This document shows positions 53,665 through 61,774 of a stretch of 64,000 nt of DNA, piece by piece (the first letter of the stretch is position 1; each line of letters opens with the position of its first letter). Source of the DNA: Domibacillus mangrovi (GTDB lineage Bacteria; Bacillota; Bacilli; Bacillales; Domibacillaceae); NCBI RefSeq assembly GCF_001906925.1, contig NZ_MRWQ01000006.1:372001-436000 (forward strand). The letters are read 5' to 3'. A program made the position numbers and the translations under genes. The notes beneath the pieces are model-generated. The model did not search any database. It was not told the DNA's origin and saw only the letters and a program-made list of their open reading frames with translations.

Positions 53665-53880
53665 TTAAGTGTCCTCATCCCTTTTGTACTCCAAAACATC
53701 ACCCGGCTGACAATCCAAAGTCTTACATATCGCTTCTAATGTTGAAAAACGAACCGCTTTTGCTTTCCCATTTTTCAGAATGGAAAGATTCGCCATAGTA
53801 ATTCCAACCCTCTCAGAAAGCTCCGTTACGCTCATTTTTCGTTTTGCTAACATCACATCAATATTAATAATAATTGCCAT
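53665..53880 (-). CDS. XRE-family regulator (YozG-like)
   Basis: 71 residues: a single Cro/CI helix-turn-helix (KRKMSVTELSERVGITMANL, SILKNGKAKAVRFSTLEAIC) with the C-terminal CQPGDVLEY typical of YozG/HipB-like short regulators. The first codons read MAIIINIDVMLA. It is coupled to the preceding DUF2975 gene (stop TGA inside the ribosome site GAGGTGGAGG). It is nearly identical in pattern to the paralogue at 57362-57583. It probably represses its own operon at a palindrome at 54936-54958. Confidence 0.9.
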   Translation of the reverse strand: MAIIINIDVMLAKRKMSVTELSERVGITMANLSILKNGKAKAVRFSTLEAICKTLDCQPGDVLEYKRDEDT

Positions 53881-53890
53881 ATCCTCCACC

Positions 53891-54370
53891 TCAGACCGTT
53901 AAATCATTTTCTGATTTTATGTTAATCGCTTCTTGTAGAAGCCGTTGGAGGATAGCAGCAAAAACGGCGATAACCAACGAAGCAAAAATGATGATGAGTC
54001 CCATTAATACAATAGGAGGGTCAACTTTCTTCGCTATAAAATGAAAGAGTGGCAAACCTAATACATACAAACCACTGATTGTAATCGCACAGCACTTTAT
54101 GTTCTTTAACGCCTTTACAGATAATTCCGAGAACGCTGTGTTCTCGTCAATATACTGTAAAAGATTGAAAGCCTGATAGAGAGCAAAGTAAAAAGGCACA
54201 GCCGCTCCATACATCACGATGAAAACGAGATATTTCATTGGGGCAATATTTGGATACAATTTTGCTGCGAAATTCGCCATATGGGGCACTAAAAATATGC
54301 ACAATGCAAGAACTGAGATTCCTATAAAAATAACAGCTAGCTTTAAAAAGAGTGTCGTAACTTGTTTCAT
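53891..54370 (-). CDS. DUF2975 membrane protein, type b
   Basis: 159 residues, four transmembrane helices, in the DUF2975 (YoaS-like) family. Family landmarks are VPFYFALYQAFNLLQYIDEN, TAFSELSVKALKNIKCCA and the final IKSENDLTV. These proteins are usually encoded immediately before a YozG-like XRE regulator, as here, and may hold or modulate it at the membrane. Second gene of the three-gene operon; the paralogue at 58117-58599 is its closest match. Confidence 0.85.
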   Translation of the reverse strand: MKQVTTLFLKLAVIFIGISVLALCIFLVPHMANFAAKLYPNIAPMKYLVFIVMYGAAVPFYFALYQAFNLLQYIDENTAFSELSVKALKNIKCCAITISGLYVLGLPLFHFIAKKVDPPIVLMGLIIIFASLVIAVFAAILQRLLQEAINIKSENDLTV

Positions 54371-54405
54371 AAAAAGTACCTCGTTAATTAAATTTTCTCA
54401 AACCG

Positions 54406-54891
54406 TTAATCATTTTTTGACTTAATATCTGGGACATTATTTAATGGCTTTTGAAGTGCATCCACAATGGCTGCGATGATACTTGTTGCTAAAATACCCA
54501 TTAGACTTAGTGATATAGGACCTGCTGGGTCATCTCCTGTGATTTTAGCAAGCACCTTTAAGCTTACTATTCCTAACAGAATGAGGAAAATAACTGTAAA
54601 AGCACATTTTTTTATAACCTTCAAAGACTTAAGGGATAATTCAGAGAAAGCATTGTTTTTTTCGATATAGGTTAGTAGTTTAAATGCTTGATACAACGCA
54701 ACAGAAAACGTAATACAGAATCCATATGCACATACTAAAAAGGGGATTAGGAAATAAGCCGTATCTGGATGTACCTTTGCATCTTTAATGGCTATCTCAG
54801 GCAACCAATGGATACATAAAACAAGCATCGCAATTCCAATCAGAAAAATAATTACCTTTAAGAAAGTGGTTGAACGTTGTTTAACATTCAT
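54406..54891 (-). CDS. DUF2975 membrane protein, type a
   Basis: 161 residues with four transmembrane helices. Compared with type b it has CIHWLPEIAIKDAKVHPDTA in place of LVPHMANFAAKLYPNIAP, and ends at SEND without LTV. First gene of the operon a-b-XRE. The copy at 57594-58079 has the same codon number but is interrupted by a stop. Confidence 0.85.
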   Translation of the reverse strand: MNVKQRSTTFLKVIIFLIGIAMLVLCIHWLPEIAIKDAKVHPDTAYFLIPFLVCAYGFCITFSVALYQAFKLLTYIEKNNAFSELSLKSLKVIKKCAFTVIFLILLGIVSLKVLAKITGDDPAGPISLSLMGILATSIIAAIVDALQKPLNNVPDIKSKND

Positions 54892-55603
54892 TTAAAGCAC
54901 CTCACTGATTTAATAATAAAATGACTTTAACACATAATTTATTGTTTTACAATAAATTATTATTGATTTTAATTATATTTTTATTGTTATATAAATATTC
55001 TTTTAATTTTAGACAAAGATAAAAAGCATTCCTCATTACAAAGAAATGCTCTATAACTTTAAACTTTTCAATTTATACTTGTTAAACTAACCTGCCCCGT
55101 TAGCTCAATAAGAAAATCAACACCAGTCTTTATGTACATATGATCGTCCCTGCTTTATAAAACAAAGAGATCATCTGGGGACCTCTTGTGCTCACTACAG
55201 ACGTTTTTCTACTTTTCATCTCTTCTAACACTGTCTTCTTTCAGAAAATAAGCTATAGGTGCTTCTAAAGGCTTTCTTATCCTAGTCTATCCGTTTCATT
55301 ATCTTTATCGTAAAAACCAATCTATTTAAACTCTGGTTAAAATACGTTTAATTGTTTTTCAGTCACATCATGAAATTTCGCTGGAACTTCGCCTTTGCTT
55401 GAACGCGTTCCTATCTTGGCTTCTATAGTACCTGCTTTTGTATGTGTTTATATGTAAATAAGCGAAACAGCCAAACAAGAATTTATGACTTAACTCAAAT
55501 AAGTATGTTTAATAAAAACGCTTTGTTAAATTTTAATCAAAGAAAAAAGACCGAAAAAATCGGTCTTTTTTATAGGTCTTATTGAACTAACGCACCTGTT
55601 AAT
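54892..55603. other. Duplicated leader and decayed flank of the DUF2975/XRE locus
   Basis: This stretch is repeated with high similarity at 58600-59310. It contains the operator palindrome, a hairpin (AGCATTcctcattacaaagAAATGCT), a small-repeat copy (AACTAACCTGCCCCGTTAGCTC) and a decayed minus-strand coding end (GTIEAKIGTRSSKGEVPAKF then HDVTEKQLNVF and a stop) of unknown family. Confidence 0.6.
54936..54958. promoter_or_regulatory. Operator palindrome upstream of the DUF2975/XRE operon
   Basis: AATTTATTGT TTT ACAATAAATT is a perfect inverted repeat 45 bases upstream of the first DUF2975 start. An imperfect version lies at the same place before the duplicated operon (58644-58666). It is likely the XRE binding site. 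Confidence 0.6.
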
Positions 55604-55608
55604 TCAAT
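55581..55608. repeat. Small dispersed hairpin repeat (CTAACG…GTTA type)
   Basis: ATTGAACTAAC and GTTAATTCAAT flank GCACCT. It overlaps the stop codon of cwlJ, where it may also serve as a terminator. Other copies lie at 24543, 55089, 58795, 59287 and, degenerate, at 6457, 8594, 60890 and 60966. Confidence 0.55.
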
Positions 55609-56044
55609 AAGTATAAACATTATCACATGTTCCGGCTTTTGGTTCATAAAAACAATGATTTTTAAATTGACCAGCAAAAGGTTGATCGTACCATGTTGGA
55701 GGGCATGGCGCATATGGATTAAAGTACCAAAGAGAATATTTAGCTGGTTGTTGTCTCCAATAATCCAAATTCTGTTTTGCTAATCTTTTTTCAGCAGTTC
55801 TCGCTCTCTGATAAAATAAAGTACCTTTTTGAACAGCTTCAAAGGCATAATTACTGCCTTGTATTTGATAAATAACATGGGGAATTGTTCTTAAATTGTT
55901 AAAGTCTAAACAATTTGCTTTAAGACGATTAACAATTACATTCCCAACATATAACATCCCCTGTTTTCCTTCACCTTCTGCTTCTGCTCTCATCATCCTC
56001 GCCATTAAGTCAACGTCCGAACTTCGGTAACTTACTCTTGGCAT
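55604..56044 (-). CDS. cwlJ: Cell-wall hydrolase CwlJ-like (spore germination)
   Basis: 146 residues from the ATG behind GGGGGTG. It has the SleB/CwlJ hydrolase_2 domain over its full length: SSDVDLMARMMRAEAEGEGK (with catalytic Glu), QGMLYVGNVIVNRLKANCLD, YQRARTAEKRLA, and KYSLWYFNPYAPCPPTWYDQ with PFAGQFKNHCFYEPKAGTC. It lacks a signal peptide and PG-binding domain, which distinguishes CwlJ from SleB. CwlJ degrades the spore cortex during germination and needs GerQ for coat localisation, itself cross-linked by Tgl (encoded at 26740). No gerQ is seen nearby. Confidence 0.92.
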   Translation of the reverse strand: MPRVSYRSSDVDLMARMMRAEAEGEGKQGMLYVGNVIVNRLKANCLDFNNLRTIPHVIYQIQGSNYAFEAVQKGTLFYQRARTAEKRLAKQNLDYWRQQPAKYSLWYFNPYAPCPPTWYDQPFAGQFKNHCFYEPKAGTCDNVYTY

Positions 56045-56183
56045 TTTTTCACCCCCAAAATATAGTATAAAAAAAAGCCTACATTGGTGTAGACTTTTTT
56101 TAAATAAAATCACCTTTCATCCTAAAGAAAATCAACAATAGTCTTCATTTACATATAATCCTTTTTGAGATAGTTCTTAACAG

Positions 56184-56975
56184 TTATAATAATTGACTAG
56201 TATCTATCCTAGTAGAACTTTTTCCCTTAACCTGCTTTAACGTCGCTACTATAAGAAAGCTAACAATCACTAATAAGAGCCATGAACTCACCTTTCCTAG
56301 ATGAACGAGACTCCATGCCTCAGTTTGATTTGGATATTCCCAGGCTCCAAAGAACGTTGCGATATTTTCGGCTATCCATATAAAAAATCCGATGAGCACA
56401 AAAGAAAGTGCAAGTGGCATACGATAACGAGTACCATCAACCTCGTATGTGACCCATGATTGCCAAAAGACGATAATGACAAGTCCAGATAACCAAAAGC
56501 GGACATCAATCCAATAATGGTGAGTGAAAAAATTCAAATAAATCGCAGCTGCAAGAGGTACAACTACCAAAAACGGTGGCCACTTAACCAGTTCAACCTT
56601 AAGCCTCCTCCACGCCTGGCAAAGATAACTCGCTACACTTGCGTACATGAATCCGCTATACAAAGGCACTCCAAAAATTTTGAAATATCCTTCCTCTGGA
56701 TAAGACCAGGAGCCCATATGTACCTTGAAAAGTTCAAGAGCAAGTCCAATAAGGTGGAACAATGTGATAACCTTTAACTCATCCCGTGTTTCAAGCCCAG
56801 AACGCACCATCCACCACTGCATCAGAAGACAGATGATGAGCAGCCCGTCATACCGTGGTAGGAAGGGAAGTGACATGATTTGTGTAAATGCCAAAGAGAC
56901 AAAAATAACGACAGGAAACAAACATGATAGGGCCTGCTCCCAACCAAAACGAACGAGTTGTTTTAGTGCTCTCAT
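56184..56975 (-). CDS. DUF817 membrane protein
   Basis: 263 residues from the ATG behind GGAGG, with about seven to eight transmembrane segments. It has the DUF817 family blocks: FGWEQALSCLFPVVIFVSLA, LELFKVHMGSWSYPEEGYFK, GVPLYSGFMYASVASYLCQA, and WIAENIATFFGAWEYPNQTE with WSLVHLGKVSSW. Conserved Glu, His and Trp residues within membrane segments suggest an enzyme or channel, but the function is unknown. Monocistronic between the two duplicated DUF2975/XRE loci. Confidence 0.88.
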   Translation of the reverse strand: MRALKQLVRFGWEQALSCLFPVVIFVSLAFTQIMSLPFLPRYDGLLIICLLMQWWMVRSGLETRDELKVITLFHLIGLALELFKVHMGSWSYPEEGYFKIFGVPLYSGFMYASVASYLCQAWRRLKVELVKWPPFLVVVPLAAAIYLNFFTHHYWIDVRFWLSGLVIIVFWQSWVTYEVDGTRYRMPLALSFVLIGFFIWIAENIATFFGAWEYPNQTEAWSLVHLGKVSSWLLLVIVSFLIVATLKQVKGKSSTRIDTSQLL

Positions 56976-57087
56976 GATTTGTGCCTCCAAAGGTTTTTTC
57001 TGAATCTATGTAAGCCCTGCTTAATATAGTAACTAAATAGATTTAGGGTTATGTACATAAGTTCATCGTCGAATAATTTCTTTTATT

Positions 57088-57230
57088 TTAAAAGGCTAGA
57101 AGCAAAAACATTCCTATTATGTATAAGATAACAATAGATAGAGCATAGCGTTGAATTTGATTCAACGAATGAACAGATAGGTCTGAAAATGCATTTTTAC
57201 TCTCAATATAACCTAAAAGCTTTACTGATT
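57088..57230 (-). pseudogene. Third DUF2975 fragment
   Basis: The minus strand reads SVKLLGYIESKNAFSDLSVH followed by SLNQIQRYALSIVILYIIGM, matching the middle of the DUF2975 proteins here (LLSYIDKDKAFSELSVRALR). Both ends are missing. It lies downstream of the second XRE gene and is diverged from all four other copies, so it is an older family member. Confidence 0.7.
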
Positions 57231-57361
57231 AGAATAAAGGAAGAAAACCTGGAATCATTTTGAATGATTAAATTCATGAGCAACTTCCCTTTTATGAATT
57301 TGATTCATTGAAAGGAATAGAAATCCTTCTCCTCCTTTCAATGTTAAATATCCCCACTTTA

Positions 57362-57583
57362 TTAATCTTGGGTGTCTTCATCACTTTGGTATTCTAAAAT
57401 ATCTCCGGGTTGACATGCTAATGCTTTACAAATTGCCTCTAAAGTTGAAAGCCTAATTGCTTTTGCCTTTCCATTTTTCAATATAGAAAGGTTAGCCATT
57501 GTTATTCCAACCCTTTCCGAAAGTTCTGTTACGCTCATTTTCCTTTTAGCCAGCATCACATCAATATTGATTATAATTGCCAT
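57362..57583 (-). CDS. XRE-family regulator (YozG-like), second copy
   Basis: 73 residues, identical in layout to the regulator at 53665-53880 and differing mainly at the end (ACQPGDILEYQSDEDTQD). The helix-turn-helix recognition region (SERVGITMANLSILKNGKAK) is the same in both, so the two regulators should bind the same operators and cross-regulate. It is coupled to the preceding, interrupted DUF2975 gene. Confidence 0.9.
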   Translation of the reverse strand: MAIIINIDVMLAKRKMSVTELSERVGITMANLSILKNGKAKAIRLSTLEAICKALACQPGDILEYQSDEDTQD

Positions 57584-57593
57584 TGTTTTCACC

Positions 57594-58079
57594 TCACACG
57601 GTTATATCGTTCTCTGATTTTATATCAATCGCCTCTTTTAAAAGCCTTTGAAGAAGAGCCATAAAGGATGCAATTACGCTTGAAGCAAAAGTGCACATTA
57701 ATCCCAGACTTGTAACACCTGCTCTGTCACCTTCAATAAATATACCTACGAATATTGTTCCTAATACAATTAAGATGCTGATTGTGATTACACAGTACTT
57801 TATATGCCTCAAAGCCCTAACAGATAATTCGGAGAAAGCCTTGCTCCTCTCTATGTAGCTTAAAAATTTAAATGTTTAATACAGCGCAACAAAAAATGGA
57901 ATAGACAGTACATACGTACATACTAAAAAGGGATATCGCAAGTAAGTAGTCTCTGGATTCACTTCTGCATCTCTACTGGCTATCCCAGGTAACCAAAATA
58001 TACACAAAGCAAATGCCGTAATTCTAATAAGAGAAACAACTACTTTCAAGAAAATGGTTGAACCTTGTGTATGTTTCAT
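57594..58079 (-). pseudogene. DUF2975 gene interrupted by one nonsense codon
   Basis: From ATG of MKHTQGSTIFLK to the end the frame has the same length (162 codons) as the type-a gene at 54406. A single in-frame TAA stands where homologues have Gln in ALYQAF, giving ALY-stop-TFKFLSYIERSKAFSE. No frameshift is present. The end reads IKSENDITV, like type b. A recent inactivation or, less likely, readthrough. Confidence 0.8.
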
Positions 58080-58116
58080 AAAAAGCACCTTACTTGAAAT
58101 TGCCATGTTATTCACC

Positions 58117-58599
58117 TTAGACCGTTAAATCATTTTCTGTTTTTATGTCTATGGCATTTTTTAATAGCTGTTGAAGAACAGCAGCAAAGACTGCAATCAC
58201 CATTGAAGCAAAGATTATGACCAATCCGATTAATATGATACCTGGAGCATCGTCTTTCTCTGCTATGAGATATAAGAGTGGCATGTCTATCACATACAAG
58301 ATACTGATTGTGCTTGCACAGTATTTTATATTTCTTAAAGCTCTTACAGATAATTCCGAGAAAGCTTTGTCCTTGTCAATATAGCTTAAAAGTTTAAAAG
58401 CCTGATACAAAGCGAAGTAAAAAGGGATCGCGGCTGCATACAAACCGATTAAAACGAGATATTTCAAGTAAGTAATATCTGGATACAATTTTGTTGCATA
58501 ATTCGCTATCTCAGGCACCAAAAATATGCATAAAGCAAGAACAGGAATTCCAATAATAATAACAGCTATCTTTAAAAAGAGTGTTGTTCCTTGTTTCAT
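58117..58599 (-). CDS. DUF2975 membrane protein, type b copy
   Basis: 160 residues with four membrane helices. It matches the type-b protein at 53891-54370 (MKQGTTLFLKIAVIIIGIPV, ending IKTENDLTV). In this locus it comes first, followed by the broken type-a copy and the XRE gene, so gene order is b-a-XRE here but a-b-XRE in the other locus. Confidence 0.85.
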   Translation of the reverse strand: MKQGTTLFLKIAVIIIGIPVLALCIFLVPEIANYATKLYPDITYLKYLVLIGLYAAAIPFYFALYQAFKLLSYIDKDKAFSELSVRALRNIKYCASTISILYVIDMPLLYLIAEKDDAPGIILIGLVIIFASMVIAVFAAVLQQLLKNAIDIKTENDLTV

Positions 58600-59350
58600 A
58601 AAAAGCACCTCACTTCATTATTTTCAACTTGATTTTAAAACAAAATTTATCGTTTTACAATAAAAATTTGTTATTTTTAATTATATTATTATTGTTATAT
58701 AAATATTCTTTAAATTTTAGACAAAGATAAAAAAGCATTCCTCATTACAAAGAAATGCTCTATAACTTTAAACTTTTCAATTTATACTTGTTCAACTAAC
58801 CTGCTCCGTTAGCTCAATAAGAAAATCAACACCAGTCTTTATATACATATGATCGTCCCTGCTTTATAAAACAAAGTGATCATCTGGCGGCAGCTTGTCT
58901 CCTCTATAAGCGTTTTTCTACTTTTCATCTTCTAATTCATAACATAGGCTACACGCGCTTCTGAATGCTTATTCGCCATAGTCTACCCGCTTCATCATCT
59001 TTGTCTTAAAAATCAATCTATTTAAACTCTGGTTAGAATACGTTTAATTGTTTTTCCGTCCCATCATGAAGTTTCACTAGAAATTCGCCATTACTTGAAT
59101 CGAATCCGCTCCCCTTTAAGCTTCTAAAATACCCGCTTTTGTATGCCATTATTTGTAAATAGGCAGAACAGCCTAATATGGGTTTATAGCATAGCTTAAA
59201 TATGTACATTTAATAAACAGGCTCTGTTAATTTTTAACCAAAGAAAAAAGACCGAAACAAATCGCTCTTTTTTACAGGTCTTCTTGAACTAACGCCCCCG
59301 TTAGTTTAAATACATTTCCTCACAAACGATTAGTTCAATAAATAATAAAT
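58600..59350. other. Second copy of the duplicated leader and flank
   Basis: High similarity to 54892-55603 over operator, hairpin, small-repeat copy (ACTAACCTGCTCCGTTAGCTC) and the decayed coding end. The homology ends near 59310 at another small-repeat copy (AACTAACGCCCCCGTTAGTT, 59287-59306), suggesting these repeats bounded the duplication. The operator here (58644-58666) has one arm changed. Confidence 0.6.
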
Positions 59351-59392
59351 AAAAAGCCAGCTTTCCGTAAACTAGAAAAACTGGCTTTTTGT
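59351..59392. terminator. Bidirectional terminator-like hairpin
   Basis: AAAAAGCCAG pairs with CTGGCTTTTT. No intact gene adjoins it on the left. It could end the small zinc-motif gene only weakly, being 220 bases away. The stretch 59393-59610 holds no supported gene. Confidence 0.6.
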
Positions 59393-59610
59393 TATTGTGC
59401 TATGGAATCCAGATAGCTGCTGAAATGGAGTTAAGTAACCACGGTATTCACCGGTTAATCCATGGCAAGTTATGAAAAATGAAGAACTGAATTATAATTG
59501 GTCTAGCTCTTTGTATACTTACTCTTAGAGGACAAAAAACAATTTCCTCCTTGGAAACCAGTCCAATTATTATTTCATATTTTTCCAAGTTCAGTAATTG
59601 TCAACTAGAA

Positions 59611-59865
59611 TTAACTTTCGATTTCAAGAATAGCCTCGATTTCTTCTTGGATCTCTCTATTTACCGAAAGAGAACGTTTTTTTCTTAATTCAAGATCTAT
59701 TTCTTTGTCAATAAAATGATTGGTATGTTTATCAAAACAATCGAAACACATAGAGTAAAAATCTTTTTTCTCTTTCTTTAGAAAATCAAATTCCCACGTT
59801 TCAAGTTCTAAATAACTTACTTTATCTTTCGTTTCTTTTTCACATAATTCACAAGTTGTGTTCAT
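59611..59865 (-). CDS. Small CxxC-pair protein, probably zinc-binding
   Basis: 84 residues: MNTTCELCEKETKDKVSYLE near the start and YSMCFDCFDKHTNHFIDKEI give two CxxC pairs 34 residues apart, with a following His. The rest is acidic and helical. Length and layout fit a small zinc finger of unknown role. It follows the acyl-ACP desaturase-like gene by 29 bases on the same strand and is probably co-transcribed. Confidence 0.65.
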   Translation of the reverse strand: MNTTCELCEKETKDKVSYLELETWEFDFLKKEKKDFYSMCFDCFDKHTNHFIDKEIDLELRKKRSLSVNREIQEEIEAILEIES

Positions 59866-59894
59866 TGTAAAAAATCCTTTCTTACACCTACCTT

Positions 59895-60785
59895 TTATTT
59901 TTTTACTAGGTGGCGATCCCTAATTCTTTTTAAACGACCATGATATTTCAATATATTCGCTTGTGATTGTTTGGCATCTTCGCTAGTAGGTTGTAAGTTA
60001 GCAATATCCCAATAAGTCACAATTACATCTAATACTTGGTCAAAGTATTGTAGTGGGCCATAATTCGCATCTATTGCAATGGTTTTCATTCTATCGTTAA
60101 AGTCTGGCATAACGGCGCCCGGCATAGAGAAATTAATAATTACATTTTCAAAATAAACAATGAAATTCGGATCAAGTTCAAGATGTGCTTTCACTGTGTC
60201 ACGATAAAATGCATAATGAAGTGCTTCGTCTTTCGCTAAACGTCGAAGTAATGTTGCTAACTCTTTGTCGTGTGGACTCGCTATTTTAGCTATATTATTA
60301 TAAAAAACGAGTGTGGCTAACTCTTGCAATGAAGTATAGGCCATTGTTGCTAGAGGGTTCGTGAAGTCTGGAAACCAACCGCTTTCAACTACTCGTCTTC
60401 TTAACTCATGCAACCTTGTAGGATTTACGTTTCGTGTCACCAATAAATACGTTTCAAGTAAGTTAGAGTGCTGGTCTTCTTCAGCCGTCCAAGTGCGTAC
60501 GAAATCATTTATTACTTCCATTGAATTTTTAAATGTATAATCCAAATGCGAAGTATACCAAGGTAAATTTACTTCTGTAAGTAGTGCTGTTTCTATCGCT
60601 ACAATGATACCTTCTGGAAGAGTTACTTGACTCTCATCCCAAGGAACTCGTTTAAAGGACATAGCCTTGTCCCATGGAATAAATTCGTGATAGCTCCAGT
60701 CAACATTTGCAGAACGTTCCTTATGCAATTGATATAATTCTTTAATGCGCGGTTCTAAGCGTATATCCAAATCAGAATTTAACAT
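59895..60785 (-). CDS. Acyl-ACP desaturase-type diiron ferritin-like protein
   Basis: 296 residues of the FA_desaturase_2 (stearoyl-ACP desaturase-like) family. Diiron ligands are visible in TWTAEEDQHSNLLETYLL (E-x-x-H) and RLAKDEALHYAFYRDTV (E-x-x-H), with a further Glu in AYTSLQELATLVFYNNIA. Soluble enzymes of this type introduce a double bond into acyl-ACP using O2 and ferredoxin. In Bacillus membrane-bound Des is the usual desaturase, so this one may have another acyl or alkyl substrate. The ribosome site AAGGAGAAAAG precedes the ATG. Confidence 0.85.
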   Translation of the reverse strand: MLNSDLDIRLEPRIKELYQLHKERSANVDWSYHEFIPWDKAMSFKRVPWDESQVTLPEGIIVAIETALLTEVNLPWYTSHLDYTFKNSMEVINDFVRTWTAEEDQHSNLLETYLLVTRNVNPTRLHELRRRVVESGWFPDFTNPLATMAYTSLQELATLVFYNNIAKIASPHDKELATLLRRLAKDEALHYAFYRDTVKAHLELDPNFIVYFENVIINFSMPGAVMPDFNDRMKTIAIDANYGPLQYFDQVLDVIVTYWDIANLQPTSEDAKQSQANILKYHGRLKRIRDRHLVKK

Positions 60786-61033
60786 TATCTTTTCTCCTTA
60801 AGGTTTTTTGCTGTCTAATTTTAAATCATTAAAGATGTTCTTTTTTCACAATCAAACGGAAAAAATTTTCTACCGAACTTTCTTATATTAACGCACCCGT
60901 TACTTTAAGTACAATACTTCACAATATTCTACGTTAATCAAACCAAAAAGGCCATACCTTATTTAAGCATCGCACCCGTTACTTTGAGAAAATATCAATA
61001 ACATTTTTATATACATATGGTCGTCCCTACTTT
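60786..61033. other. Intergenic region with two degenerate small-repeat copies
   Basis: TTAACGCACCCGTTACTTTAAGTACA at 60889-60914 and TCGCACCCGTTACTTTGAG near 60966 belong to the small dispersed repeat; the first is followed by TTCACAATATT as at 6494. TATACATATGGTCGTCCCTACTTTATAAA is shared with the flank of the duplicated DUF2975 leader. No gene seen. Confidence 0.45.
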
Positions 61034-61320
61034 ATAAAGTGAAACTTCATTCAGGGGGGGTTAGGTTCACAGATTGTGAATCATGCAGACGTTGTCACAG
61101 GACGTGACGATCTTAGTCTGCGTTCCACTATCCCCTACTGAATGAAAAATGAAACAGGAACTCAAGTAAAGAGCACCGCGTCCTGCGGCAATACTTGAGT
61201 GACCGGCTTCAGCCGGCCCGAACCAATCGGGCTTTTACGGGCAGTTGATCCCCCGCTTATCCTTCTTGTCTTTTCGACGTCTTGAAGCGAGGGTCTTACT
61301 GCCCGTTAATGCGGGATAAA
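61034..61320 (-). repeat. Dispersed structured element, copy J (full length)
   Basis: A 287-bp copy in minus orientation with all hairpins and both ends. The flank TTTATAAAGTG extends the TTTAT boundary. It was inserted into sequence that also occurs at 55135-55160 and 58855-58875 (CATATGATCGTCCCTGCTTTATAAAACAAAG), where no element is present; see findings. Confidence 0.93.
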
Positions 61321-61376
61321 CGAAAGTGATCATCATTTCAATAATCAGGGGGGATAACCTTTAATTTGGAGGAATA

Positions 61377-61769
61377 TCATGTTTCTTCTACAGCTGCGTA
61401 AAGAATATGGGCTTTTTTATCTCGATAGCAAGACGACAAGATAAGTGGCGTCAGTAGCCACCGAAATGAACGTCCCTTTTTTTGAAAATAATTTCTTTTT
61501 GAATGATGTATATACAAGCGAGCAGATGACAAACCAAGGGCAAAAACTGACGGGCAAATTAACCAAATATGAACAGCTAGTTGCCATTGGTCATATGAGA
61601 ATATCTGAATAAATGATAGTTGTTGTTTTAAAAAAGCGAATTCAACCTGTTCATTATTAAACGGCATCGAGCTGTATCTAAAGGAGGCAAGTCCCTGATT
61701 AATAAGCGCAACAAAAAGAACCACTGCGCGAACAATGGTCCCTGTATCAATACTTTTAATGCCTTGCAT
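61377..61769 (-). CDS. Holin-like protein (SPP1/XhlB-type N terminus)
   Basis: 130 residues. The first 45 (GIKSIDTGTIVRAVVLFVAL, INQGLASFRYSSMPFNNEQV) match SPP1/XhlB-type holins, with DTGTIxRxxVLxxALINQ and the NNEQVE step. The remainder, about 85 residues with a second hydrophobic segment, does not match and may have been replaced or frameshifted. It overlaps the UviB-like gene by its start region, forming a holin pair. Possibly part of a bacteriocin or a prophage remnant. Confidence 0.55.
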   Translation of the reverse strand: MQGIKSIDTGTIVRAVVLFVALINQGLASFRYSSMPFNNEQVEFAFLKQQLSFIQIFSYDQWQLAVHIWLICPSVFALGLSSARLYIHHSKRNYFQKKGRSFRWLLTPLILSSCYRDKKAHILYAAVEET

Positions 61770-61774
61770 ATAAC

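Noticed and set aside
59393-59480. Possible IS3-type transposase scrap (NHGIHRLIHGKL)
   Set aside because: Only a dozen residues loosely resemble the IS3 C terminus and frame and motif spacing are not convincing.
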